The translations under genes were made by a program, and so were the position numbers. A stretch of 64,000 bases of DNA from Immersiella caudata (Eukaryota; Ascomycota; Sordariomycetes; Sordariales; Lasiosphaeriaceae), in contig JAULSU010000001.1 in assembly GCA_030512335.1 (NCBI GenBank), positions 4,092,001 through 4,156,000 of the forward strand. Reading direction: 5' to 3'. Numbering within the stretch: position 1 is the first letter of the stretch; every line of letters starts with the position of its first letter. The notes beneath the pieces were generated by a model. The model was given only the letters and a program-made list of their open reading frames with translations. It was not told the origin of the DNA and did no database searches. Below are positions 23,192-33,571 of the stretch, piece by piece.

Positions 23192-24005
23192 GTCTTTGGC
23201 AAAACACCCTGAAAAGTCAATGTGCTGCAACAAAAACTGCACCCACTGCTACAAAGAGAACTGGGATTGTAATTATGACGACATGCCCGTTTTTTGATGC
23301 CTGATTAAGTGCTGAATATGTAATTCTACTTCACTTTGATTTTTTTGTTTGAGGTAGAAAGGGGTTGATGCTGACTGCTTGGGCAACAGAGAGGTTTCAC
23401 AGAGTGTTGCTCTGCGTTCAAGTACAAGGGTTATTGGGTGAATGGAGAAAGGGGGAGGATTGTTGTAGAGCCGAACAGGAATAACACTCAGGTGGAGCTG
23501 CCTTTGGGGTTCCTGGAGGAAATGGGAGGAGAGAACTGACAAGGAGACAGGGTAGGAGGTTGGTTTTGTTTTCCATGCTAATAAGCATCAGGTGTGAAAA
23601 TCTCAAACCGTCGTCAGCTTGCACCTTGAAACCGTTTTCCCATATGGGACTTACAAAGTCCACAATTGCCGAACCAAGCCCACTTAGCTTGCTTCCTAGC
23701 TGTCGGGGTGCGGGTGCTCGTTTCACAGCCGGGGCTAGGGTACTTCGTTCAATCTTCAATCTTAGAGGCCCGGCCCTGTCATTAGCTCTGCAAGGGGACA
23801 TGGGAACTTTTGGAACTTCCAACTGCAGAATACCCGCCAATTCATAGCCGTCAGAGACGGGAACTGCCTTATCTCCTCGACTAATACAGGGTGTACCTCT
23901 GTTCATCATCAAGTCCACGGCTGTCAAATGTGAGCCCTATCCAAGTCTGCCCCTAGTCTTGTCCGCCAAGCATGGGTTCCTTGCAGATTCTTCACGCTGC
24001 AAAAA
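23192..24005. other. Intergenic, no supported gene
   Basis: A 169-codon open frame on the minus strand (23418-23927) has no recognisable feature and is not annotated. Confidence 0.4.
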
Positions 24006-26698
24006 TCACTGAGCCGCGCTGCTACCATCTCTTGTGCTCGGACCTAGGGGAGGTCCACCCAGAAATTGACGGGGTAAGATCTCACCATAGTAGGGGAGGC
24101 CCGGGGTGGCCAACCTGCCGGGCCCTACTGGTAGCGCTCTATCCGATGACACTGAGTGATAGTTGACATAGCTAACCGGAACCGGAAGGTGCCGACTGGT
24201 TAGAGGGGTGGGATTTGGCTTGGAAGGTCCACTGCTTTCAAAACTCGTTGCGCCGTAAGCGGGTCCGGCCGCGAGCCCATGTTGAGAATAGATTATGCCA
24301 AGATCGGGCTTTGGGAGTACCGGTGGATAGTTGGATTGTTTCCCTCCTATATCGTTGGCTTCGGTTTTGGGCTTGCTGAAATATGCCTTGCGTTTAGTGG
24401 CGATCTCGTTTCGTGTCCAACCTGAATTTGCCATTGCAGCAGCTTCGGCAGAAAATTTCTGAATGGCTGAGCCGGTCAGCCTGTCAAATGTGCTCTTCCA
24501 TCCCTCCATGCCGTTTTCCGTTCGGGCTAGGCTGTCCTCATCGAATTTGGCGGCTAACGCGCGTTGCAAAATGGCTTCCACCTCGAAAGTTTCCACGATG
24601 ACCAGCGGTTCAGGATCTAGCACTAAAGCATTAGCAATGGAGAAGTAGATACAGGCGGTTCTGCGTACCGTGTGGGGGTATGTGTTCGTCGTCTGGGAAC
24701 AAAAACATCCAAAGTGCTTCCCAGGTCGTGATCTTGGTCACACCTTTTCTACCTCTCAAGCACTCCAGAGCAACAGGATAATTAGGGCTCAACTCGTCGT
24801 AATGTTCTTGTAGAATATGCCGCTTAAGCATTCCAAAGTTGGATATACGCACTGTAGCACATTTAGGCCAGTCTCTAACATTGAAGATCGAGGGACGCCG
24901 TTTCCGATATGGGCAAGCAAATGCCCGGAAGTCAGTTGCTTCACCCTCCGGAACGTCTGGCAGGCTCTCACTGAGATTCTCATTACTTTCGTGCTCAGTG
25001 TCGATGTATCCCTTTCGTGACTTGGGGCCAGTGGTTTGGCTGCTAAAGCTGAAGCGTGCTGACCGGCGCCCCCTGAGGAAAGCTGGAGGCGTTGGGGCGC
25101 GGAAAGACCCCGAACAGGGTGAGCCAATTTCAATGGCAGAGTCCACAAACGAATTGGCGGCCACTGGAAAGGGCATTTGGACGTTACTGCGCCAGTTCGT
25201 GACTCCTGCTGCCATACCCAGGTCGTGGGAGGCCAGATTTCCTGTAGTGACATACCCAATGAATGACACAGCAAGGTGACCAGGCAACACATGCCACACC
25301 CTCAGAGGCATGTTAAGGAGCAACAGAGTGGAAAAGCTTCCATACCAACCCTCAACCTTAAGCTCCGCCGCGGAGGCTGGCGCTCTCCGGAGCCACTCTG
25401 CCCATTCTGAGATGTGAAGAGTCTGCGTGGATTCCAAGCGGACGCTCACGATAACTTGAGGTTTTTGCTGAGCTCCGTCGATTCTGACCACACCCTCTTC
25501 TTCTCCAAAGCCAGACGTGTGAGTGGTTGCGCTCTGAGGATATGGCGTCGGATGAGGCGGCATTGCGTTCTGCGGTCTCATGGGCGATAGGAGGATTGTT
25601 TCTTTCTTGACCGAGGAAAGAAAGTAGTGAATAGGCGTCCTTCTCCTCGAAACTTCAAAAACTGGGAGCTGGTCGGCATCCAGGACGAAATCCCCACCAC
25701 CATCCCTGACAATGCCCAGTTCGTACTCGTGGAACCTTGAGAGCATCTGCTCGTGCAGGTCGCTGACGGATATCGACCGGCGTTCTGAGGCAGCACGAGC
25801 CAGCCCCTGAATTAGTAGGTGTGTAAATGAATGTGATCCCACCTCTGCTGCGTTGGTTTCGAAGCCGCCTGCCGCCAGAGCCTCTTTGATTCCTGATGTG
25901 GCAATTCCTGCTTTGTTGCGGATCGAATGACAACAGTCATAAAGAAACAACACGTCGCAATCAATGTTCTCGAGGTAATGCTGGACTGAGATGGGGCTCA
26001 ACTCTCTGCCTCCTGTCCGTCGTCTAGGCAGTTTCGCGAAAGAACAACAGACTTAGCAGGTGGTACGAGTACTAAAAGTTTTCTTGCGTACTTCCGATAC
26101 CCAGACCGGATACGAACCAAGCTGGCCTCTCGGACGGGCGTGGCCGGCGTAGTAAAAGATCAGCAATGAGGGGGCGGTGTCCAGACCTCGGGCAGCGGTC
26201 AGCGGTCCTAACCTTATCGTCAAGGGCACTCCAGGACCCAAGGGAAGGGATCTTCCACTTTTCAGCGTCGTACGAGTACACTCTCGTGAAAAGCTGAGCC
26301 AGCTCATTCACTTCTTTCTCGACACCGAGATCGTCGTCCTCGCAGCTCACCAGGAGCGCCTTGACGGATCGATACCTCAGTGCGGGGTCGTTTCGACTCT
26401 TCCAACTGGTCTTCAACGCGGTTTCGAGATCCCGCGTCCACGCGTGGAAACTTGGATAATGAAAGGTCGAAGCCGAGGTGTCGTGGGTACTTGATCCGCT
26501 TGTTGACGATGCTGAAGGTTGAGGGTCGTCGGAGAAGTTGCCTAGACTGTCAGAGTCGACCGAGAGAGGGGAAGAGTCGTGGCGACTCCGCTTTCGTCTC
26601 CCGTCGTCGCTGAGGGAAGGAAAGTCTTGATCAGGTCCATCCTCGAACCGTCGTTTTGTTCGTTGTTGCCACACATCGTCGTCCATTTTCTGAGCCAT
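24006..26698 (-). CDS. Caspase-like (C14) protein with atypical C2H2-like finger; model uncertain
   Basis: Read leftwards from 26698 (MAQKMDDD; an upstream ATG at 26779 is possible). A Ser/Asp-rich N-terminus with basic clusters precedes a caspase-like fold: DDLGVEKEVNELAQLF, KWKIPS, then the histidine motif LLIFYYAGHA and the cysteine motif VLFLYDCCHS, the expected His/Cys dyad. Downstream are VSVRLESTQTLHISEW, a hydrophobic block (LLLLNMPLRVWHVLP) and a C2H2-like unit (FACPYRKRRP...KCATV...LKRHILQEHY). An intron at 24623-24668 joins PPH to VLDPEP and the C-terminal 205 residues. An intron ending at 26023 precedes the cysteine block. Between KWKIPS...ALDDK and the YYAGHA block the frame changes near 26210 without any usable intron, so either one base is wrong or the gene is broken. 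Role unknown; fungal relatives occur near cell-death genes. Confidence 0.65.
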
Positions 26699-27857
26699 CA
26701 GTTTCGTGGGGAAAGCCGAGACAGAATTGAAGCATTGGTAAAGCAATTGAGCAGAAATCCTTTTCTCTTGCGGCCTCAAAGCGGGCGAGGCTCTGGATCG
26801 GCGGTGTAGAAATGGGTAGGAGAGCCCGTGCGGTGTGCTATCGGTCTATCGGTCTGAGCCCGGTGGGCAGAATAAGGAGTGGAGCCTGCAACCCCTGCTG
26901 CGTGTGCAAATCTTTGGGCTGGTGCTGGATTTGGGAAGAGCACGCTGGGAATGGAAGTTGCTGCCTTGGCAGCAAACTTCTCACTGCAACCCATCTGCTC
27001 ACGACAGCTCCACAACAAGGAACTTCATTGTCCGCCGACACTGGAAGTCCACCCCAGCTTCCCCCGCCACTTCGCATCAATCTCGAGTCACCAATTCTTA
27101 CTTCTGCTTCCGACTGTACAATTATTGTGCTCTTCTCGATTACACTAGCTCAAACAAACGACGGTACAGGCAAAGCCCATTCAACAAAACTGCTTCTTCC
27201 ACCAAAGCGAAGTTATATCTCTGCCAGTTCTCCAAGCTCCGAAAACTACCTCTTTACCTAAACCTCGACAAAACTTCGCGGCTCGCCTGATGTTGAGTCG
27301 TGGAAAACTTCGACATAGCTGCTAGTGTGGTTTCACAGACACAACTGAACGCTTTGTCATCTGAAGTGATGTGGCGCACCAAAGGCCCAGAACTGGAGTC
27401 TAGACCTCACTTCCAGCCGATGGCATGCACACACTTGGAAAATGTGGCGTATGGCTGAGCATTCGGCCTCAGCTATTGGATCTTGGCGAGTCTAGAATGG
27501 ATATCTCCTGCCACTCAACGACGGCGTGTCGCAAGCCACAATTCCGACTCGACGTTCCCCCGCCCTTGAGCCCCCAGGAATCCGATAAGAACGCGTCTAA
27601 CATAGGTCTTTTGGGCGAACCCAACGCGGCTGCACACCATCAAGCAGTGGCCGACAGGCCTTGGCGCAGGGTGCTGGAGTTGGGCTGAAGACATGCGGCT
27701 CTTTCTGAGTTGCGCACTCGAGAGGACAGCATCTGAGGTATAAGGAGCGCCTTTTTCCCCTTCAGTTGGCCGTTCTCGGTCGGGCTCTTCAACATTGCAT
27801 TGGCCATGTCATACTAGTGACACTTCTTTGTCTCCCTCGGTACTATCGTCGCTCACC
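26699..27857. other. Intergenic between divergent genes
   Basis: Shared upstream region of the caspase-like gene (minus) and the membrane-protein gene (plus). No third gene supported. Confidence 0.5.
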
Positions 27858-29461
27858 ATGGCAACCCTCATCCTCTGGATCGCTCTTCCAACATCTTGGG
27901 AGCTTGGCAACGTCAGAGCCATTCTCGCTCTGATCATCAACTTCCTCTGCGTCGTCGGCGTATGGGTGGTCGCCTATTCAACATGGAAGGTTGGAGCTTT
28001 GAAGCTTTCCCGCCCACACAAACCCTCCACCAAACTCCTCTCTCTGTACTTCCCGACCGGGCTCGGTGATGTTGTTGACGTTATTCCCCTGCTCCGCCCA
28101 AGCATGGGACTTGGGCTCTTGACGCAACTCATCATCCCCGGTGGCATCATCGCCATTCTGTCGGCTGTGGCTGTTGTCTCTGCCCCCATTGCCCGGTACT
28201 CAACAAGGATAGGAGAACAGATTCAACAGACCCTCGTGCCCGGAACTCTAGCCTCGACAGACCACAGTGGCATCGGTGGTGCTTTGGTGAAGTGGAATGC
28301 CACAATCGACCGCTTGAATTCGGCGGGCTTCCCTACGGATCAACTCATCGACTTTCTCCCCGACAACCGCATCGACTGGAAATTCTCCGAGACCGAGTGG
28401 AACAACTCCTGGTCCGCATCTTGCAAGTGGACAGAGCGAACTCCCATCGAGCTGTACATGACTGGCAACACCAGCAACACCGGCCATCTCTTTGACGAAC
28501 TTCAAGGTCTTCGCCCAATATTTCCCGAAGAGATCCTCCAGGATGGCTACACCGAATGGTACAACGATGTCGGCCCCTACTGGGGCGACAAACTTCCTGA
28601 CGTCCTGTTATTTGTCGCCATCCAGACACACCCGGACAAGGCCTGGAACGAAACAACCCAGGAGGGTTCAAACCACCTCCCGTTTCACTTCACCATCGCT
28701 GCGGTGCATATGCACAACGCACCTGCCAACCGGAGCAGCGTAAGCGGCGTGGGCTGGGGTACTGGCCCTATCGAACACTCGTCGTACACGATGGCGAACT
28801 GTGAGATTCAGAGGGTGGCTTCGCGTACTCCGGACGAGCTTGTAGGCCCCAACTCAACCCCATGTTGCTCAACCAAGCTAACATATCGCATCAGGATGAA
28901 TACGCCGAGCATCACATCGCTAATCCTTGGACATGGGATTTCGAAACAACTGTATTCGCATATAAAACTTTTTACGAGGCGACCTTGACTGAGCAGTCCT
29001 TTCGCAAAGAGCCAATCTATCATCCGTCTGGGCAGGACTTGTTCCGGTTCTATCAGGCGTATTTAGTGAGCAAGGACATTCAAAACTACGAGGACGCCGA
29101 AAAAGTCATCAGCGTGGTTGTCCCTACCGTCGAACTATCGATTCCCCTGCTCGTCGTATTCTTGCTGTACCTGGGGCTGATGGGGCTCACGGCTCTCTGG
29201 TTCGTCGTGCTAAAGAGGCTACCGCCGGGGGCGTCGGCCCCGCGGACGAAGATAGAATGGATGGCACAGGGAATGAGAGAGTCATCAGCCAGGGAAGTCG
29301 ATGCAACCTTCCTTGGGGCAGGGTGGGGCAAGATTAAAGGGGAGCTCAGGGAGGCCGAAGTGGTGACGTCGAGGGACCCAGCTCAGGGGTTTTACAATAC
29401 GATTCAACTGGGGTCGCAGGTCAGGCAGCAGAGGAGCTTGGGCTACTCGATCAAAGGTTGA
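27858..29461 (+). CDS. Fungal multi-pass membrane protein, unknown function
   Basis: Exons 27858-28841 and 28895-29461 (GTAGGC...GCTAAC...ATCAG, phase 0) give 516 residues. Hydrophobic helices lie near residues 15-43 (ILALIINFLCVVGVWVVAY), 95-120 (LLTQLIIPGGIIAILSAVAVV) and 415-445 (LSIPLLVVFLLYLGLMGLTALW). Between the second and third is a long loop of about 290 residues with N-glycosylation sites (NAT, NNS, NTS, NET, NRS) and cysteines, probably extracytoplasmic. The C-terminal 70 residues are charged and likely cytosolic. I do not recognise the family beyond its resemblance to orphan fungal membrane proteins of similar layout. Confidence 0.7.
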
Positions 29462-30062
29462 GAGTGAGAGGATATCTGGCGGAGAGGCTTCGACTGCGGT
29501 GCTCGCATCGAAACTGGTATCACACAAATATTGTCTCTTTATTGTCGTGTTCCATCGATCAGACCTACCATCTTTACCGATTGCACAGCCTGCATCGCAA
29601 TATGACTACCTTTATAAACATCGCTAAAGTTGACCAAGCTGAGAAGTTATTGTATTAGACTACATAACAATGTAACACCGCGGCCCTATTACATAATTAG
29701 GCGAAGGGCCTCCATATTGTTTCGCAGCCGGTTCGCGCCGCGATGTATCATTGAGGCATTCACAACTGGGCTGAGCCTTGGGAGCCAAAGTTTCGTTAGC
29801 GGGTAGATCGGAACCAAATAACATGAACGAACGGTTCCGAATCGTGATAGCCTCCGCGGAGTGTTTTTTTTTTTTTGCTCCTTTTGGAACAAACCATGCG
29901 AAGTAGTTAGTGTCGGTTTAAACACGCTCCAGGCTACAGCAGCTCTTGGGTTGCAAGCTGAACTCGTCAAACATCTCGGCACTATCGATGATCATATGGC
30001 AATACAGAGAGACCGAGAGAAACATTTGAAGCCATTGCCTGAGGAAAACATTTTTCTCAAAG
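29462..30062. other. Intergenic, nothing recognised
   Basis: Spacer before a TATA-containing promoter. An 11-T run lies near 29866. Confidence 0.5.
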
Positions 30063-30070
30063 TATATAAA
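30063..30070 (+). promoter_or_regulatory. TATA box of the secreted cysteine-module gene
   Basis: TATATAAA 104 nt before the ATG at 30174, with a C-rich leader between. Inferred core promoter. Confidence 0.5.
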
Positions 30071-30173
30071 GGATTCAACGAAGCGCGAACTTGAATCTCC
30101 TTCACACTTCAACCTCACCCATTCGCATCCAATCAGCCCACCACTTTCCCCCCCTTGAGGGCAACCCGGCAAC

Positions 30174-31436
30174 ATGCATCCCCTCCTCTTTCTCCCCTTC
30201 CTATCCGCTGCAACAGCAAACCTCATCGCCGTCCGCCCCTCCAAACCCGACCTCCGCCTCTCCCAAATCCTCAACCCCATCGTCGGCTTTCTCGAATGCT
30301 CCCAAGGCGACGCCACCGTCCGCGCCCTCTGCTCCGTCGTGTCCGCTCGCGTCAACACCGCCCTCGCCTCGTCCAACATCCGCATTGATCGCTCCGGCGT
30401 GCTCTTCACCTACGATGATCCCACCGATATCAAAGTCGACACGGGGCACAGCTGCACTGTCACCGCCAACATCCAGAACACGCGTGCGGAAGCGAAGCTG
30501 CAGAGCGATGCGTGGCTGGACTTTAGCGGGAACCCGTTGAGCGTCAGCGACCCGGGGCTGTTTGTCGCGGAGCTGCCGGTCGAAGTGTCGGCGCGGATCG
30601 ACGTGAAGCAGAAGTTTGGACAGAGGGTGTTGGGGAAGTGTGTTGGTCTGGGTTCCGACAGTTTCAAGGTCAGCGGCGGCGTGAGCACCACGGCGAAGGT
30701 CGCGGTGTTGTTTACGTTTGGGCCCGCGCCTGTGAGGACGGACGCACAGGGGAACTGGGTATTTACCATTCGGCCAGTGACAAAAGTTTCGGCGCAGTTG
30801 AGCAAGACGGATATTGACTTCAACGTGTCGGGGGTGAGCTTCGTGAGCGGGCTCGTTACGGCGGTGCTGGGAGGGACGTCGTCGGTTTGGAAGGCGGTGA
30901 CGCACGTGTTGAAGGGGGACAGTTTGAGCAAGGTATGGGCGGATGTGAAGAGGAGCGTGATTGATGTAGCCGTGGGCGGGGTGTTGAGCATTCCTTTCGA
31001 TCTGTTGGACAACTTGGTTGAGACGCTGGCGCAGGCGTACGTCGACGAAAAGCAGGGAAAGTTAGCGACCCAGTACTCGGGAGAGATGGAGAAGAAGCTG
31101 AGAGGCTTGGTGTCTAATGCGTTGGGGTTGGATGCCAACGGGGAGAGGAGCTTTGTGATCAAGAAGGAGGTTGTTGATTTAGTCAGCAGGTTCGGGGTCA
31201 CTGCCGACGTCTTCTTGGTCGACAAGCCGGCGGGATACTGTGCCAACGACGCTGACTGCGATGACGGCACATTCTGCAACGGCGCCGAGAGATGTGTCAA
31301 TGAGAGATGTGTTCAGGGCTCGCCGCCATGCTTTGCTGGCGAGGCTCGATGTGTGGAGGCTTCGAAGCGGTGCGTCGCAACTTGCGGCCCTGGATCTCCA
31401 GGGGGGATTCGCGGTGGTGGAAGGCTATGCCCTTAG
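30174..31436 (+). CDS. Secreted protein with C-terminal cysteine module
   Basis: Single exon of 420 residues. Signal peptide MHPLLFLPFLSAATA. The main body (about residues 20-350) is a beta-rich, Val/Ser-rich region of unknown family with few cysteines. The last 65 residues hold ten cysteines in the arrangement ANDADCDDGTFCNGAERC, ERCVQGSPPC, ARC, KRC, TC. This D-C-D-D-G-x-F-C-N-G-x-E-x-C pattern is familiar from secreted proteins of myxobacteria and other bacteria, where it forms a small disulfide-rich repeat; its presence here is what stands out. GC-rich at third codon positions like its neighbours. Function unknown; probable extracellular location. Confidence 0.75.
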   Translation: MHPLLFLPFLSAATANLIAVRPSKPDLRLSQILNPIVGFLECSQGDATVRALCSVVSARVNTALASSNIRIDRSGVLFTYDDPTDIKVDTGHSCTVTANIQNTRAEAKLQSDAWLDFSGNPLSVSDPGLFVAELPVEVSARIDVKQKFGQRVLGKCVGLGSDSFKVSGGVSTTAKVAVLFTFGPAPVRTDAQGNWVFTIRPVTKVSAQLSKTDIDFNVSGVSFVSGLVTAVLGGTSSVWKAVTHVLKGDSLSKVWADVKRSVIDVAVGGVLSIPFDLLDNLVETLAQAYVDEKQGKLATQYSGEMEKKLRGLVSNALGLDANGERSFVIKKEVVDLVSRFGVTADVFLVDKPAGYCANDADCDDGTFCNGAERCVNERCVQGSPPCFAGEARCVEASKRCVATCGPGSPGGIRGGGRLCP

Positions 31437-31595
31437 GCGTCGAGTGATTGGAATTCAGTTGCGGAGGAGCATAGTGTGCATTAAGTAGAGTTAGAGGTTG
31501 TGAGTACGTAGCATATTGCCTCAGCGAATAGAACCTCCCCGGTTACTTCAAGGCCAAAGGAAACGCGGAACTCAGTGAATTAAGGCTCAAGTTTG

Positions 31596-32612
31596 CTAGA
31601 GATCAGAGCCTGAAGCTTGGTGCGTCTCGTCCCACCACTTGAGAACTCGCATCGCACGCAGCGTGACCCAAGGGGATGGCTTCCCAATCCCGTCGTGGAA
31701 AGAGAACCACTCTCTTCCTGCGGGCTTTCCCTTGTAATCTTGATCGACAGCCCACTTCCCATCTCCCAAACGCCTGGACCGGATATGCTCGATAGCTTCC
31801 TTCACACGTGGGTCGGGGGCTGAGCTGGTAAGGATGGATTGATTGCGGAAGTAGTCCAACGCGCGAAGAACGTCGTAGTGCCAGTGGTTCGGGTCGAAGA
31901 ATCCCAAGTACTTCTTATCGGCCACCTCGCCATCAGACAAACGAAACATGAGACGACGCTTCAGGAGGTACTCCTCTCCCGACTTTCTTGCAGAAACGGA
32001 CTCGTTTGTTCCACCTGTCGCCCGCTCGTACTCCAACAGCCCTTCTAGGACGTTGATGGTGCTGTCAAAAGACGAGCGAACTGAGCCCCGCTCGCTTTCG
32101 CAGTTCCAACCGCCGTCCTCCATGCGCCCGTCGAGAAGGCGTTTGACGATGTGGGATACGTCGACTCCAAAGTAGGCCCCGGTTGCCACGGTCTGTCCAT
32201 TGATGCACTCTTCAACTTCGCCGTCCCAATAGGGTTGTCCATCGTGGTCCCAGCGACAGTTCTTTCGAATCAGCTCGACTGTTCGCATCGCTCTCTCCGA
32301 TGAAGGGTCAAATCCCAATTCTCGCAGCTGGTTCAAGGTAGGATAGGTGGCCGTCCATGGCTGACCTTCCTCTCTGAACATTTCGGCTGTGAAATCGCCA
32401 GGACAAAAGGAGCCCCCATCCCACTGTCCGTCTTCGCCTTGCAGCGAGAGAAGTCTTGCGCCCCATCCTTCAAACTCGACCTCCTTCCGCTCGGCTGCCC
32501 ATTCCGACTCTGGTTTGCCAAGAATGTCACGCATCGTCTGCCACTTAATTGATGGATCCGACTCCAAGAGCCAGTGCACAACGGGATCGTCGGTTTTGCT
32601 GATCTGAGACAT
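31596..32612 (-). CDS. Squalene-cyclase-like / prenyltransferase-fold (alpha-alpha toroid) protein
   Basis: Single exon of 338 residues. The sequence carries repeated QW-like units of the terpenoid cyclase alpha-alpha barrel: LQGEDGQWDGG, DGRMEDGGWNCE, RSRRLGDGKWAVD, together with KNCRWDHDGQPYWDGE, ECINGQTVATGAYFGVD and VRSSFDSTINVLEGLLEYE. This block order is that of short (about 330 aa) bacterial proteins annotated as squalene-cyclase or prenyltransferase repeat proteins, which I recall as common in actinobacteria. The DxDD acid motif of true squalene-hopene cyclases is not seen, so cyclase activity is not assured. No intron in a region where most genes have them supports, but does not prove, acquisition from bacteria. 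Divergent from the haloperoxidase-like gene. Confidence 0.85.
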   Translation of the reverse strand: MSQISKTDDPVVHWLLESDPSIKWQTMRDILGKPESEWAAERKEVEFEGWGARLLSLQGEDGQWDGGSFCPGDFTAEMFREEGQPWTATYPTLNQLRELGFDPSSERAMRTVELIRKNCRWDHDGQPYWDGEVEECINGQTVATGAYFGVDVSHIVKRLLDGRMEDGGWNCESERGSVRSSFDSTINVLEGLLEYERATGGTNESVSARKSGEEYLLKRRLMFRLSDGEVADKKYLGFFDPNHWHYDVLRALDYFRNQSILTSSAPDPRVKEAIEHIRSRRLGDGKWAVDQDYKGKPAGREWFSFHDGIGKPSPWVTLRAMRVLKWWDETHQASGSDL

Positions 32613-33571
32613 GCTTCTGTTGCGGGGTTGCTGTGCTGATTCCGCTCAGTCTTGGTTTTTATTCGGCGTGGGGAAAAGAAATTTCGATCTGCGCATGTTC
32701 TGAAGGAAGGTGCGGTGGAATTTATCAGGCACTGGCCTCCTCAAGCTCCTTCTCCCCAGAGCCCACCAAAGATGCTCCGTCTTACGCACATGTTCATTTC
32801 GCATCACCAGCGTCGGCATGTTGTCGTGAATCGCCTAACCAAAACACCGTCATCCACTAACACCTCACCGATGGTGTCTGAAGACGGCATCCCGCGCAGG
32901 AAGGGTGGCTGGGAAACGTGGTGCCGCTGAAGGTGGAGGAAAGCTGGCTTGTCGCAAGCCCTTGCCCAAATGCGTTCCATCGACCGAGTGGTGCAAGATG
33001 GCACAATTGCTGTAAGGCGTTACAAATACTGATCAACTTGGTCGGCCAGAACAAAGAAACGCCACGGATGAGCAAACCGTGGGGTACCCGAATCCCGACC
33101 CGCACGTGGACATGGAAGCAGCTCACTGGTTCGGGTGATGTGGGTGGCCGAGACTCGCGTCGACTCGCATGCAACCACGCCAAGTGCCCGGATACGGCAG
33201 GAAGGGACAAGATATCGTGCCTGCGGGAAGATGCCGATGCGCCTCGGAGCGGCCCAGACCCCCGCACCCAAATGTAGAGTGATTGATGTTGCAACTGACG
33301 CCATTATTTTACCAGTGCTGGGCATTTGTCAATGATTGCTTTGTCTCACGAAGATGACAACGCTTCGCTGCTATAACTTCAGACCCAATGGCACCTTTTC
33401 GGGTTCCTGCATCCCCATGTGCGGAATTGCAAATTGCTGGCCACCTACAGGCTATTTTCTCCACGCCTTCTCCTGTCTGTCTGTCTATCCTCGCAGGCTG
33501 ATCCCACCACACCGACCTAACACCGCTGCAACTTGAGGTTCAAACCATTGAGTGCTAGCAGGGTGCCCAAG
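32613..33571. promoter_or_regulatory. Divergent intergenic region
   Basis: 959 bp between two divergently transcribed enzyme genes, with no gene of its own. It must contain both promoters; I see no single convincing motif. Confidence 0.5.

Noticed and set aside
23418..23927. 169-codon open frame on the minus strand
   Set aside because: No signal peptide, domain or splice continuation, and composition mixed; may be chance.
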